Assembly: GCA_965261535.1 (NCBI GenBank) | Contig: OZ253469.1 | Location: 2,480,001-2,544,000 of the forward strand | Reading direction: 5' to 3' | Length of the DNA stretch: 64,000 nt | DNA from: VXNE01 sp965261535 | GTDB lineage: Bacteria > Pseudomonadota > Gammaproteobacteria > Pseudomonadales > Azotimanducaceae | Shown: positions 54,205-62,741 of the stretch, one piece after another | Layout: every line of letters begins with the position of its first letter | Position numbering within the stretch: position 1 is the stretch's first letter | Program-made: the position numbers and the translations under genes | Notes under the pieces: model-generated | The model's database searches: none | What the model was told of the DNA's origin: nothing | What the model saw: only the letters and a program-made list of their open reading frames with translations

Positions 54205-54870
54205 CTACCAGACATCCTCCTTTTCCTCCCAGTACGCCCTAACTTTCTCAAACCGCTGAAGTCGATCTTTGATCTTGCCTATCTCTCGCGGATAAAAGTC
54301 CGCCATAACATCGCACAATTGCAGCATCCATTCTTTCCTCGAGTGTTGTTCCAGTATTCGAATATTGTTTGAGTTGGCAATCTGAATCTGTCCCCACCCG
54401 AGAGCGCCCACGGTCAGACAATCCCAGTCAAGAAACTCAATTGGCGAAAACAAAATATCCGAAACTTCGAGCTCTATTCCGTGAATAGAGTACTTGATCA
54501 TGATGAGGGAAAAGACATTAGCGTCTGACTCATAGAACCGTGACAACCGTTCAACGGAGGTAAGGTTGGGCATATTAAAGCGCGTGTCTTCCCTATGAGT
54601 CTTAATATCTACAACCGAATAGATTCCTTCCACGTCGGTAAACGCCATATCCGCCATGGCGCGCCGCGCAAATTCACTCGAATACTCGCTGCACCAATCC
54701 CCAAGGAAGGTCTCGAATTCGTCCGCCACGAATGATTCTAGCGCGTCTCCGACCGCCCTTGGACTACTGGCTGTTTGTGGAGAAAGAAAACTATCTAGCG
54801 AATTTAGATACTCCTTTATCTTTGTGGCCACCTGTATATGATGACCCTGATAATAGAAGCTCGACGTCAT
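54205..54870 (-). CDS. Type II restriction endonuclease, PD-(D/E)XK type
   Basis: 221 residues from MTSSFYYQGHHIQVATKIKE. Catalytic pattern DMAFTDVEGIYSVVDIKTHR provides Asp and D-I-K in the spacing of EcoRV/HincII-type enzymes (D...DIKT). It is coded directly after the methyltransferase with an ATGA-type overlap, the usual way R and M genes pair. AT-rich codon use separates it from argG, pcm and glpK. The recognition site is unknown. Confidence 0.75.
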   Translation of the reverse strand: MTSSFYYQGHHIQVATKIKEYLNSLDSFLSPQTASSPRAVGDALESFVADEFETFLGDWCSEYSSEFARRAMADMAFTDVEGIYSVVDIKTHREDTRFNMPNLTSVERLSRFYESDANVFSLIMIKYSIHGIELEVSDILFSPIEFLDWDCLTVGALGWGQIQIANSNNIRILEQHSRKEWMLQLCDVMADFYPREIGKIKDRLQRFEKVRAYWEEKEDVW

Positions 54871-55853
54871 GTGAAGAGGGCCCCTTGGGAGAAATCCTGT
54901 GCACTCTCATGTTTCGAACGCCTTCGTTGTTGAGGGAGAGAATTTCGCTCCCAAAACACGTCGTCACTGTAACCTTGGATACTCGGGTCCTTTTGCCCAG
55001 CGCAAATTCGCTTTCGTGCCCAGCAAAGATACTCCGTATTGATGTCAATACCACACCAGCGTCTCCTCAGCTTTTCTGCAACCACCGCAGATGTACCGCT
55101 GCCTAGAAAAGGATCAAAGATGAAGTCATTTTCCTTAGAGCTGGCAAGCAACAATTTGGCAAACAACTTTTCGGGCTTTTGCGCGGGGTGTGGAGTGTTC
55201 TCGGACATTGACCAGAATGGCACCGTTAAATCCGTCCAAATGTTCGACGGATGCGTCAGTCGGTAGTTGCCGTCATTCTCTGCTTTCCAATCCTTTGGTT
55301 TTCCATTCACGCGGTAAGGGGCTAAAACCTTGCGCTTCAGCTTTACCGCATCCACGTTAAAATGGTACTCCTCGGAATTAGTGCAAAACCAAATGTCTTC
55401 CGTATTGTTCTTCCAATTCCGCTTTGCTCCCCGTCCCTTTTCTCGTTCCCAGGTGATTCTGTTTTGTATGAAAAATCGGTCTTCCAAAATAGGAAATACA
55501 AGCGTTGAAGTCTTCCAGTCAGAGCACACATATAGCGTGGCATCTGATTTCATCAATGGGGCGAGCAATTCTATTGCTCTCTCAAACCATGACGCATAGT
55601 TGCGCTTCGCTAGTTTCCTAAAGCGATTTCCGTTGAAGTCTTTGTTTATATTATATGGAGGGTCAAGAATCAGTAAGTCGACAAATTGATCCGGGAGGTA
55701 GGGTGCTATTTCGAAAAAGTCTCCTCCGATCAATTGACAATCAATATCTTGACGATCAAGTGTTGCGTCAACTCGTAAAATTTCTTGGGAAAGCTTATGA
55801 AGTTCCTCTTGAGTGCATGATAGCGTTCGGTTTTGGGGAGCACGGGCCGGCAT
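54867..55853 (-). CDS. DNA adenine methyltransferase (DPPY, beta class) of type II R-M
   Basis: 328 residues from MPARAPQNRTLSCTQEELHK. Motif IV LLILDPPYNINKDFNGN precedes motif I FIFDPFLGSGTSAVVAEKL, giving the beta-class order with an N6-adenine DPPY. TPHPAQKPEKLFAKLLLAS is the conserved HPxQKP segment. It begins 27 nt after the pcm stop, still on the same strand, and ends overlapping the endonuclease start. The low-GC pair was probably gained recently. Complete and apparently active. Confidence 0.92.
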   Translation of the reverse strand: MPARAPQNRTLSCTQEELHKLSQEILRVDATLDRQDIDCQLIGGDFFEIAPYLPDQFVDLLILDPPYNINKDFNGNRFRKLAKRNYASWFERAIELLAPLMKSDATLYVCSDWKTSTLVFPILEDRFFIQNRITWEREKGRGAKRNWKNNTEDIWFCTNSEEYHFNVDAVKLKRKVLAPYRVNGKPKDWKAENDGNYRLTHPSNIWTDLTVPFWSMSENTPHPAQKPEKLFAKLLLASSKENDFIFDPFLGSGTSAVVAEKLRRRWCGIDINTEYLCWARKRICAGQKDPSIQGYSDDVFWERNSLPQQRRRSKHESAQDFSQGALFT

Positions 55854-55879
55854 TTCAATTCCTACAACGAATGTGCGCT

Positions 55880-56596
55880 TCAGTGATCGCCCGTCAGGGG
55901 CACAAACCGCACCGGCAGGACATCGCGCCGGGAAATCGTTCCGTCCGTCGCCTTCTCCACCACCACAAGGTACTGATCCCAGTCCGAACCGACCGGCAGG
56001 ACCATGCGGCCTCCGGGCTTCAGTTGGCGCACGAGTTCGCCGGGCACATCTCCGCCGACGGCGGTGACCATGATTGCGTCGAAGGGCGCCACCTCCGGCC
56101 AGCCGTACCAGCCGTCCCCGGTCTTGACGTGGACGTTGTCGAAACCGAGATCGGCCAGGCGTTTGGCAGCGGATTCCGCCAGTTCGGGGATGATCTCGAT
56201 GGTGTAGACCGTCTCGACCAGTTCGGCGAGCACGGCCGCCTGGTATCCGGAACCGGTGCCGATTTCCAGCACGCGGTCGCCTTCGCGCGGCTGCATGAGG
56301 TGCGTCATGAGCGCGACGATGAATGGCTGCGATATGGTTTGGCCGTGGCCGATGGGGAGCGGACGATTGACGTAAGCAGCAATCTTGACCGCCCAGGGGA
56401 CGAACTCGTCGCGCTCTACGCGCGACATGGCGTCGATCACTCGAGAGTCCAGTTCCGCCGCGCCGGTGTAGTCTGCCGTGCGGCGCGCATCGTCCGTTAT
56501 GGCTTCGATCATTTCCCGCATCGTGGTCTGCGCGAAGCAAGGGTTTCCAAGCAGCGTCGCGAGTGCGACCGAAGCGAGCAGAGCGGCCCGAAGCAT
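55880..56596 (-). CDS. pcm: Protein-L-isoaspartate O-methyltransferase, exported
   Basis: 238 residues. MLRAALLASVALATLLGNPC, then FAQT, is a signal peptide, so this Pcm acts in the periplasm. Core motifs: HGQTISQPFIVALMTHLMQP, VLEIGTGSGYQAAVLAELV (SAM motif I), VYTIEIIPELAESAA, VKTGDGWYGWPEVAPFDAIM and LKPGGRMVLPVG. It repairs isoaspartyl residues. The last 14 codons differ from the remnant at 51913 (LPVRFVPLTGDH versus LPVRLVPLTDDH). The tail may have been supplied by the inserted element. Confidence 0.94.
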   Translation of the reverse strand: MLRAALLASVALATLLGNPCFAQTTMREMIEAITDDARRTADYTGAAELDSRVIDAMSRVERDEFVPWAVKIAAYVNRPLPIGHGQTISQPFIVALMTHLMQPREGDRVLEIGTGSGYQAAVLAELVETVYTIEIIPELAESAAKRLADLGFDNVHVKTGDGWYGWPEVAPFDAIMVTAVGGDVPGELVRQLKPGGRMVLPVGSDWDQYLVVVEKATDGTISRRDVLPVRFVPLTGDH

Positions 56597-56646
56597 CGCT
56601 TGCCTTAAGTGGCTTCTCCCATCAGGACGGCAATAATTGTACGCCG

Positions 56647-58131
56647 TCATGCGAGGGCGCGGTGAACGGCGCGGCGCCATCCGACAAGCCACTCCTCTCT
56701 CTGCGCGGGCGAAACGTTGGCGGCGAAACGCGCCTCGGGCCGCCACGCGGCGGATGCTTCTGCCAGGTCGGCGATCAGCCCGGCGCCGAGCGCGGCCAGG
56801 AGCGCCGCTCCGTAGGCCGTGGTTTCCGTCACCTCCGGTCGTTCGATGGGGACTCCGGTCACGTCGGCGAGAAACTGGCAGAACCAGTCGTTGACCACCA
56901 TGCCGCCATCTACGCGCAGCGCGCCTGCGGCAACGCCGTCGTCCTTGACGGCGCGCATCAGGTCGGCAGTCTGAAAACCGACGCTCTTCAACGTCGCGGC
57001 GACGATTTCGTCGCGGCCGTCGTCGAGGGTGAGCCCCGTGATCAGTCCGCGGGCATCCGGCCGCCAATGCGGTGCGCCGAGTCCCGTGAAGGCGGGGACC
57101 ACATAAACGCCTCGGGTCTCTCCCTCGATGCGACGCGCGAGGACTTCTGACTCGGCGGCCGTGCCTATCAGGCCCAGGCGGTCGCGTAGCCACTTGATGG
57201 CGGCGCCGGCGGAAAAGATGCTGCCTTCCAGCGCGAACGCGCTCTTGCCGTCGATGCGGTAGCCGACCGTGGTCAGGAGCCGCGCCTTCGAAGCGATGCG
57301 GTCATCTCCGGTATTCGTCATGAGAAAGCAGCCGGTGCCGTAGGTGCTTTTGGTCATGCCCGGCTCGAGACAGCCCTGGCCGACGAGGGCTGCCTGCTGA
57401 TCGCCGGCCACGCCGCGTATCGGAAGCGCGACGCCGAAGTGCGCCGGGTCCGAGACGCCGAAGTCGTCGACGGAATCCTTGAGTTCGGGCAGTACGGCCG
57501 CGGGAATGCCGAAATAGTCGAGCAACGTATCGCTCCACGCGTGGCGGACAATATCGTAGAGCTGGGTGCGCGAAGCGTTGGTGGCGTCCGTGCAGTGCTT
57601 CCGTCCATTGGTGAAGCGCCAGATGAGAAAGCTGTCGATGGTGCCGAAACGCAGCCTGCCTGCTTCCGCTTTTCTGCGAATCCCTGGCTGGTCGAGCAGC
57701 CAGGCGAGCTTGGTGCTGGAGAAATAGGGGTCGATCAACAGGCCGGTGATATCGCGGATGGCGTCTTCGACGCCGTCCTTGCGCATAGCAGTGCAATGTT
57801 CGGCGGTGCGGCGGTCTTGCCAGACGATGGCGGGGTGAACCGCGGCACCCGTGTCGGCGTCCCATAGCACCGTCGTCTCGCGCTGATTGGCGATGCCCAT
57901 GGCGGCGATGTCGCGCGTTTCGACGCCGCCAGCGGCGGCCGCCGCCAAGGCTTGCCGAACTGCATCGACGGTGGTGCGCCAGATGTCCTCGGCGTCCTGC
58001 TCTACCAGGCCGTCCGCCGGGTAAGACTGGTCGAATGGTCGTTGAGCAGCCGCGACGACCGCGCCCGCCGGATCGAAAACGATGGCGCGGGAACTCGATG
58101 TGCCCTGGTCGATTGCGAGGACGTGAGACAT
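56647..58131 (-). CDS. glpK: Glycerol kinase
   Basis: 494 residues from MSHVLAIDQGTSSSRAIVFD. FGGY-kinase motifs: GLVEQDAEDIWRTTVDAVRQ, IANQRETTVLWD, IVWQDRRTAEHC, PYFSSTKLAWLLD, GVAGDQQAALVGQGCLEPGM and STYGTGCFLMTNTG. Converts glycerol to glycerol 3-phosphate. Normal length and intact. Located 50 nt upstream of pcm, same strand. Confidence 0.97.
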   Translation of the reverse strand: MSHVLAIDQGTSSSRAIVFDPAGAVVAAAQRPFDQSYPADGLVEQDAEDIWRTTVDAVRQALAAAAAGGVETRDIAAMGIANQRETTVLWDADTGAAVHPAIVWQDRRTAEHCTAMRKDGVEDAIRDITGLLIDPYFSSTKLAWLLDQPGIRRKAEAGRLRFGTIDSFLIWRFTNGRKHCTDATNASRTQLYDIVRHAWSDTLLDYFGIPAAVLPELKDSVDDFGVSDPAHFGVALPIRGVAGDQQAALVGQGCLEPGMTKSTYGTGCFLMTNTGDDRIASKARLLTTVGYRIDGKSAFALEGSIFSAGAAIKWLRDRLGLIGTAAESEVLARRIEGETRGVYVVPAFTGLGAPHWRPDARGLITGLTLDDGRDEIVAATLKSVGFQTADLMRAVKDDGVAAGALRVDGGMVVNDWFCQFLADVTGVPIERPEVTETTAYGAALLAALGAGLIADLAEASAAWRPEARFAANVSPAQREEWLVGWRRAVHRALA

Positions 58132-58506
58132 CGATCAAAGACTGCCGGTTGCGCGGGACAAAGACAAGCTGGACCACAATATCTTGTGTCCCCCGGAACG
58201 CAACCGCTTGCTCACAGGTGCTCCACAGAACGATCCCCCTCAAGCGAGATAAAACCGCCTGTTAGTGCAGCAGATACGGCGGACACACAAAATGTAGGGG
58301 CTATGCATCGCAGATTCGATTTGAACAAGGCCGCAGATTTCAGTATTGTTCTTGAGGGAACTGAAACTACATGTTGTATGCCGCTTGAATTCGCGGCGCG
58401 CCGCAACCGGTGGCGAGACCAAACAGCTTGCCGCGCGATGCGTCGTCGATTCATGGGGGCATGGCTTGCGAAGAATCGCAAAGCTTACGGCCTTAGGGAG
58501 AATCGT
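58132..58506. other. Divergent promoter region between glpK and nrdA
   Basis: 375 nt with no separate gene. The nrdA frame is open upstream but lacks ribosome sites and family similarity before 58507. Holds a NrdR-box-like palindrome at 58174. Confidence 0.6.
58174..58189. promoter_or_regulatory. Putative NrdR box
   Basis: CCACAATATCTTGTGT matches the NrdR consensus ACACWATATATWGTGT at 14 of 16 positions. It lies 317 nt upstream of the nrdA ATG and 42 nt upstream of glpK. A weak partner (ACACAAAATGTAGGGG, near 58284) is not at the usual 31-bp spacing. Confidence 0.5.
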
Positions 58507-61500
58507 ATGCAATCCGAAGTCGTCACCGACCGATCAACCTTGGCGGACAAGCTCAACGGGAGCGTCGATGCGACGACACGGGCCATCACTCCATCCATCG
58601 CCGCCACGGCGCCGGGCCAGCTCCGGGTCATCAAGCGCAACGGCACTGTGGTGTCGTACACCGACGACAAGATCGCAGTCGCGATAACGAAGGCTTTTCT
58701 CGCCGCCGAAGGCGGCACCGCGGCGGCATCGTCGCGAATCCGCGAACGCGTATCGGACCTCACCGGAGTCGTCACCGGCATATTCAGACGACGGTTCCCG
58801 TCTGGCGGAACCATCCACATCGAGGACATACAGGATCAGGTCGAACTTGCGCTCATGCGCGGCGGCGAGCACCAGATTGCGCGCAGCTACGTGCTGTATC
58901 GCGAAGAGCACGCGCGGCTGCGCGAGGAGCAGGCGGCCAAGGCGGGGGCATCCGAACCGATGCCCGAGATACAGGTGGTCGGCGAAGATGGCGCGCGGCA
59001 TCCGCTGAACACCGACCGTATGCGGACGCTCGTCGACGAAGCCTGCGCGGGGTTGAGCGATGTTGTCGCCGCGCGCGTCATGGAGGATTCCCGGCGCAAC
59101 ATGTACGACGGCATCGCGGAGCGCGATGTCGCCACCACCCTGGTCATGACGGCGCGCACGCTGATCGAGGAAGAACCCGACTACACCTACGTCACCGCGC
59201 GCCTGCTGCTGGATCAGTTGCGCTCGGAAGCCCTCTCCTTCCTCGATGTGCGTGTTCCGGGGGCGGACCACTACCGGGCCACGCAGGCAGAAATGGCGAC
59301 GTTGTACGGGAAAGCGCTTGCGGCTTTCGTCGCGCGGGGCGTCAAGCTGGAGTTGCTGGCCCCGGAACTGCAGCGCTTCGATCTCGAAAGGCTCGGCGCC
59401 GCGCTCAAACCCGAACGCGACCTGCAGTTCACCTATCTCGGGCTACAGACACTCTATGACCGATATTTCATTCACTCCAACGATGTCCGGTTCGAGTTGC
59501 CGCAGGTCTTTTTCATGCGCGTTGCGATGGGACTCTCCGTCCAGGAAGACGAACCGGAGGAACGCGCTATCGAGTTCTACGACCTCCTGTCTTCGTTCGA
59601 CTACATGAGTTCGACGCCGACGCTATTCAATGCGGGCACCCGGCGTCCGCAGTTGTCGTCCTGTTTCCTGACCACCGTGTCGGACGACCTCGACGGCATC
59701 TACAGCGCCATTCGCGACAATGCGCTGCTGTCCAAGTGGGCTGGCGGGCTCGGCAACGACTGGACGCCTGTGCGCGCGCTCGGGTCGTACATCAAAGGCA
59801 CCAACGGCAAGTCCCAGGGGGTCGTGCCGTTCCTCAAGGTCGTCAACGATACTGCGGTAGCGGTCAACCAATGCTTCGACCCCGACACCCGCGTGCATAC
59901 CGCCGACGGCGTCAAGGCGTTGCGCGACGTCGCCGCCGGCGACCTGGTTCTGGGCCAGCGGGGGGCGTACCGCGAGGTCCGGAAGACGTTCGCCTACAAC
60001 CAGACCGATCCGATGGTGGAAGTGCGCGTAAAGCACTCGATCACGCCGCTCAAGGTCACTGCGGGCCATCCCCTGTGGGCCATACGCGGTATCCCCATGG
60101 AACAGGCCGCGAGTCGGAGCTACGAATGGCTCGCCGAATGGCTCGCAAAGGGCAAGACCAAACCCGAATGGGTGGACGCAGGAAACCTGCGGACCGGCGA
60201 CTACGTGGCGCAGGTGATACCGCAGGAGGTCGTACCGGTCGCGGGATTCGACGAAGACGATGCGCGGATGTACGGAATCCTGCTTGGCGACGGCCACTGT
60301 GCGAAAAGCGGATTGGAGTGGGGCGTGTCGGGCAACCCGACACGAGACGCCCATCTGGACTTCGTGACCAACTATCTCAACGAGCGGGGCATTCACTTCT
60401 GGGTGACCGGACGCGGCGAACGCTATCGGCAAATCCACTGGTCCGCGGGCGTTGGCCTCAAGCGCGATGGCACGACCGGACAATACCGGGGAGCCGGGCT
60501 ACGCAACCTCGAGTTCGCCCGCGAGGATATGTACGGGCCGAACGGACAGAAACGGATCGCGCGGCGCTTCAGTCACCTGCCCAGGTCTCAGACATTGGCC
60601 CTGCTGCAGGGGCTCCTGGAAACCGACGGTGGCATCAGCCGGGGCAAGGAGATCTACTTCACGAGTACGTCCGAAGCCCTCGCCGAGGGCGTGCGCTACC
60701 AGATGCTGCGCCTCGGCGTACCAACGGCCGGACAGTACCGCGAGCGCCGCCAGAACCACGAGGCCGCCCGCGACGACGGCTCCAGGACGGGATTCAGGGG
60801 CATCGTCAAGGCCTACGATATCCGCATTCCCGCCGTGACGGAGCTGGCCGAGCGGCTGAATTGCAAGCACCTGACCAAGCGGAACTGGCTGGTCGTGAAG
60901 AACTGGGTGTTCAGCCGCGTTCGCACCGTCAGGCCGTTGCCGCCGACGCCGTTCGTGATGGACCTCAAGGTGGAAGGCGATGAGTCCTACATGACCACCA
61001 GCGGTCTCGCCCACAACGGCGGCAAGCGCAAGGGCGCGGTATGCGCCTACATCGAAACATGGCACCTCGATATCGAGGAATTTCTCGAACTGCGCAAGAA
61101 CACCGGCGATGATCGCCGCCGCACCCACGACATGAACACTGCCAACTGGGTGCCGGACCTGTTCATGCAGCGCCTGTTCGACGATGCCGGGTGGACGCTG
61201 TTCTCGCCGAACGAAGTTGCCGACTTGCACGATCTTTACGGGAGCGCCTTCCAACAGCGCTACGAGGAATACGAAGCCATGATCGCCGAGGATCCGGGCA
61301 GGCTCTTGCACAAACGGATTCGGGCCGTGGACCTTTGGCGCAAGATGCTCTCAATGCTGTTCGAGACCGGGCATCCGTGGATCACGTTCAAGGATAGCTG
61401 CAACATTCGATCGCCCCAGCAGCATGTCGGCGTGGTGCACTCTTCCAATCTATGCACCGAGATCACGCTGAATACGTCTGCCGACGAAATCGCCGTATGC

Positions 61501-62568
61501 AATCTGGGCTCCGTGAATCTGACACGCCATCTGGATAAGAAGAAGCGCGCGCTCGACCTCAAAAAGATCAAGAAGACGGTGCGCACGGCGGTGCGGATGC
61601 TCGATAACGTCATCGACATCAACTACTACTCCGTGCCCCAGGCGCGCAGCTCCAATATGCGACACCGCCCCGTGGGACTCGGCGTCATGGGGTTCCAGGA
61701 TGCGCTGTACGAACTGCGCATCCCCTACGGCTCCGACGACGCGGTTGCATTCGCCGACCGTTCGATGGAAATGATTTCCTACTGCACCATCGACGCCTCG
61801 TCGAAACTCGCCAAGGAACGCGGCAGCTACGCCAGCTTCGAGGGATCGTTATGGAGCCGGGGCATCCTGCCCCTCGACTCGCTCAAGCGCCTCGGTGAGG
61901 AGCGCCCGCCGGGCTGCCTGGAAGCCGACTTTTCCACCACGCTGGATTGGGATGGCCTGCGCGACAAGGTGCGAAAGCGCGGCATGCGCAATTCCAATGT
62001 CATGGCCATCGCGCCGACGGCAACTATCGCGAACGTCGTCGGCGTGTCGCAATCGATTGAACCGACCTACGAAAACCTGTTCGTGAAATCGAACCTGTCC
62101 GGCGAGTTCACAGTCGTCAATCCTTATCTTGTCCACGATCTCAAGCAGCGCGGCCTGTGGGATTCGGTGATGGTGAACGACCTCAAGTACTACGACGGCA
62201 GCGTGAAGCGGATCGACCGCGTACCCCCGGATCTGAAGGAGCTCTACGCGACGGCGTTCGAAATCGCGCCGCGATGGATCGTCGACGCCGCGAGCCGGCG
62301 GCAGAAGTGGATTGACCAGGCGCAGTCCCTGAACCTGTATATCGCCGATGCCGACGGCAAGAAACTCGACATCACCTACCGCATGGCGTGGCTCAGGGGC
62401 TTGAAGACCACGTACTACCTGCGGTCGCTCGGAGCGACGGCGACGGAGAAGTCGACGCTCGATGGCGCGGGCACATTGAACGCGGTGGATGCGGGCGCCG
62501 CGAGGATGGCAAGCGCCGCACCTCAGGTATGCGCCATCGACGATCCGGAATGCGAAGCATGCCAGTAG
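58507..62568 (+). CDS. nrdA: Class Ia ribonucleotide reductase large subunit, with intein
   Basis: Precursor of 1353 codons; removal of the 382-residue intein gives a 971-residue NrdA. Two ATP-cones occupy about residues 38-135 and 155-255, as in Pseudomonas-type NrdA. Catalytic elements: RPQLSSCFLTTVSDDLDGIY (redox Cys), HSSNLCTEITLN (N-L-C-x-E, thiyl Cys and Glu) and IAVCNLGSVNL (second redox Cys), with the C-terminal cysteine pair in DDPECEACQ. It makes deoxyribonucleotides with NrdB, encoded 173 nt later. Start chosen at MQSEVVTDRSTL, preceded by TTAGGGAG. The intein interrupts the conserved NQ-GGKRKGA segment. Stop TAG. Confidence 0.96.
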   Translation: MQSEVVTDRSTLADKLNGSVDATTRAITPSIAATAPGQLRVIKRNGTVVSYTDDKIAVAITKAFLAAEGGTAAASSRIRERVSDLTGVVTGIFRRRFPSGGTIHIEDIQDQVELALMRGGEHQIARSYVLYREEHARLREEQAAKAGASEPMPEIQVVGEDGARHPLNTDRMRTLVDEACAGLSDVVAARVMEDSRRNMYDGIAERDVATTLVMTARTLIEEEPDYTYVTARLLLDQLRSEALSFLDVRVPGADHYRATQAEMATLYGKALAAFVARGVKLELLAPELQRFDLERLGAALKPERDLQFTYLGLQTLYDRYFIHSNDVRFELPQVFFMRVAMGLSVQEDEPEERAIEFYDLLSSFDYMSSTPTLFNAGTRRPQLSSCFLTTVSDDLDGIYSAIRDNALLSKWAGGLGNDWTPVRALGSYIKGTNGKSQGVVPFLKVVNDTAVAVNQCFDPDTRVHTADGVKALRDVAAGDLVLGQRGAYREVRKTFAYNQTDPMVEVRVKHSITPLKVTAGHPLWAIRGIPMEQAASRSYEWLAEWLAKGKTKPEWVDAGNLRTGDYVAQVIPQEVVPVAGFDEDDARMYGILLGDGHCAKSGLEWGVSGNPTRDAHLDFVTNYLNERGIHFWVTGRGERYRQIHWSAGVGLKRDGTTGQYRGAGLRNLEFAREDMYGPNGQKRIARRFSHLPRSQTLALLQGLLETDGGISRGKEIYFTSTSEALAEGVRYQMLRLGVPTAGQYRERRQNHEAARDDGSRTGFRGIVKAYDIRIPAVTELAERLNCKHLTKRNWLVVKNWVFSRVRTVRPLPPTPFVMDLKVEGDESYMTTSGLAHNGGKRKGAVCAYIETWHLDIEEFLELRKNTGDDRRRTHDMNTANWVPDLFMQRLFDDAGWTLFSPNEVADLHDLYGSAFQQRYEEYEAMIAEDPGRLLHKRIRAVDLWRKMLSMLFETGHPWITFKDSCNIRSPQQHVGVVHSSNLCTEITLNTSADEIAVCNLGSVNLTRHLDKKKRALDLKKIKKTVRTAVRMLDNVIDINYYSVPQARSSNMRHRPVGLGVMGFQDALYELRIPYGSDDAVAFADRSMEMISYCTIDASSKLAKERGSYASFEGSLWSRGILPLDSLKRLGEERPPGCLEADFSTTLDWDGLRDKVRKRGMRNSNVMAIAPTATIANVVGVSQSIEPTYENLFVKSNLSGEFTVVNPYLVHDLKQRGLWDSVMVNDLKYYDGSVKRIDRVPPDLKELYATAFEIAPRWIVDAASRRQKWIDQAQSLNLYIADADGKKLDITYRMAWLRGLKTTYYLRSLGATATEKSTLDGAGTLNAVDAGAARMASAAPQVCAIDDPECEACQ
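59872..61017 (+). other. Intein with LAGLIDADG homing endonuclease in NrdA
   Basis: Codons 456-837 of nrdA. Block A CFDPDTRVHTADGVKALRDV starts with Cys1; block B is KVTAGHPLWA with the TxxH motif. Endonuclease motifs are YGILLGDGHCAKSG and LLQGLLETDGGIS, the two LAGLIDADG helices. Block F/G is MDLKVEGDESYMTTSGLAHN, ending His-Asn as in functional inteins. The next residue is Gly (GGKRKGA), and the -1 residue is Gln. Canonical inteins need Cys, Ser or Thr at +1. Confidence 0.93.
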
Positions 62569-62680
62569 CAGTAGCCGGAAGAGAACGCGCAGACAACGGA
62601 AGAGAACAAACGAACAGACCCTGCCGGGCATAAAAGAGTGCAACCGATAGCACGTAACACGACTAGAAGAGAGAGCCACA

Positions 62681-62707
62681 CGAGAGACGAGAGACGAGTG
62701 ACGAGAA
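62681..62707 (+). repeat. Purine-rich tandem in the nrdA-nrdB gap
   Basis: CGAGAGACGAGAGACGAG followed by TGACGAGAAAAG, roughly three 7-8-nt units. It is part of a 173-nt almost all-purine leader before nrdB. It does not resemble a CRISPR array. Confidence 0.6.
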
Positions 62708-62741
62708 AAGAGCGGAACTAGAATCAAAGAGAGGAAAGTAG

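Larger units (their letters stand above)
51955..55878. mobile_element. Insertion at the pcm 3' end carrying AbiE and an R-M pair
   Basis: Bounded by two copies of the pcm tail in the same orientation, with a third, internal pcm fragment at 54108-54146. Contents are a broken AbiE pair, decayed frames and an AT-richer restriction-modification pair. No recombinase gene was found. The middle fragment suggests two successive insertions. Confidence 0.6.

Noticed and set aside
57952..58506. Upstream extension of the nrdA frame
   Set aside because: The extra 185 codons run through glpK antisense and the promoter region and match nothing in NrdA; the ATG at 58507 has a ribosome site and starts just before the first ATP-cone.
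62681..62707. CRISPR-like repeat
   Set aside because: Units are 7-8 nt, degenerate and without spacers; no cas genes are present anywhere in the window.
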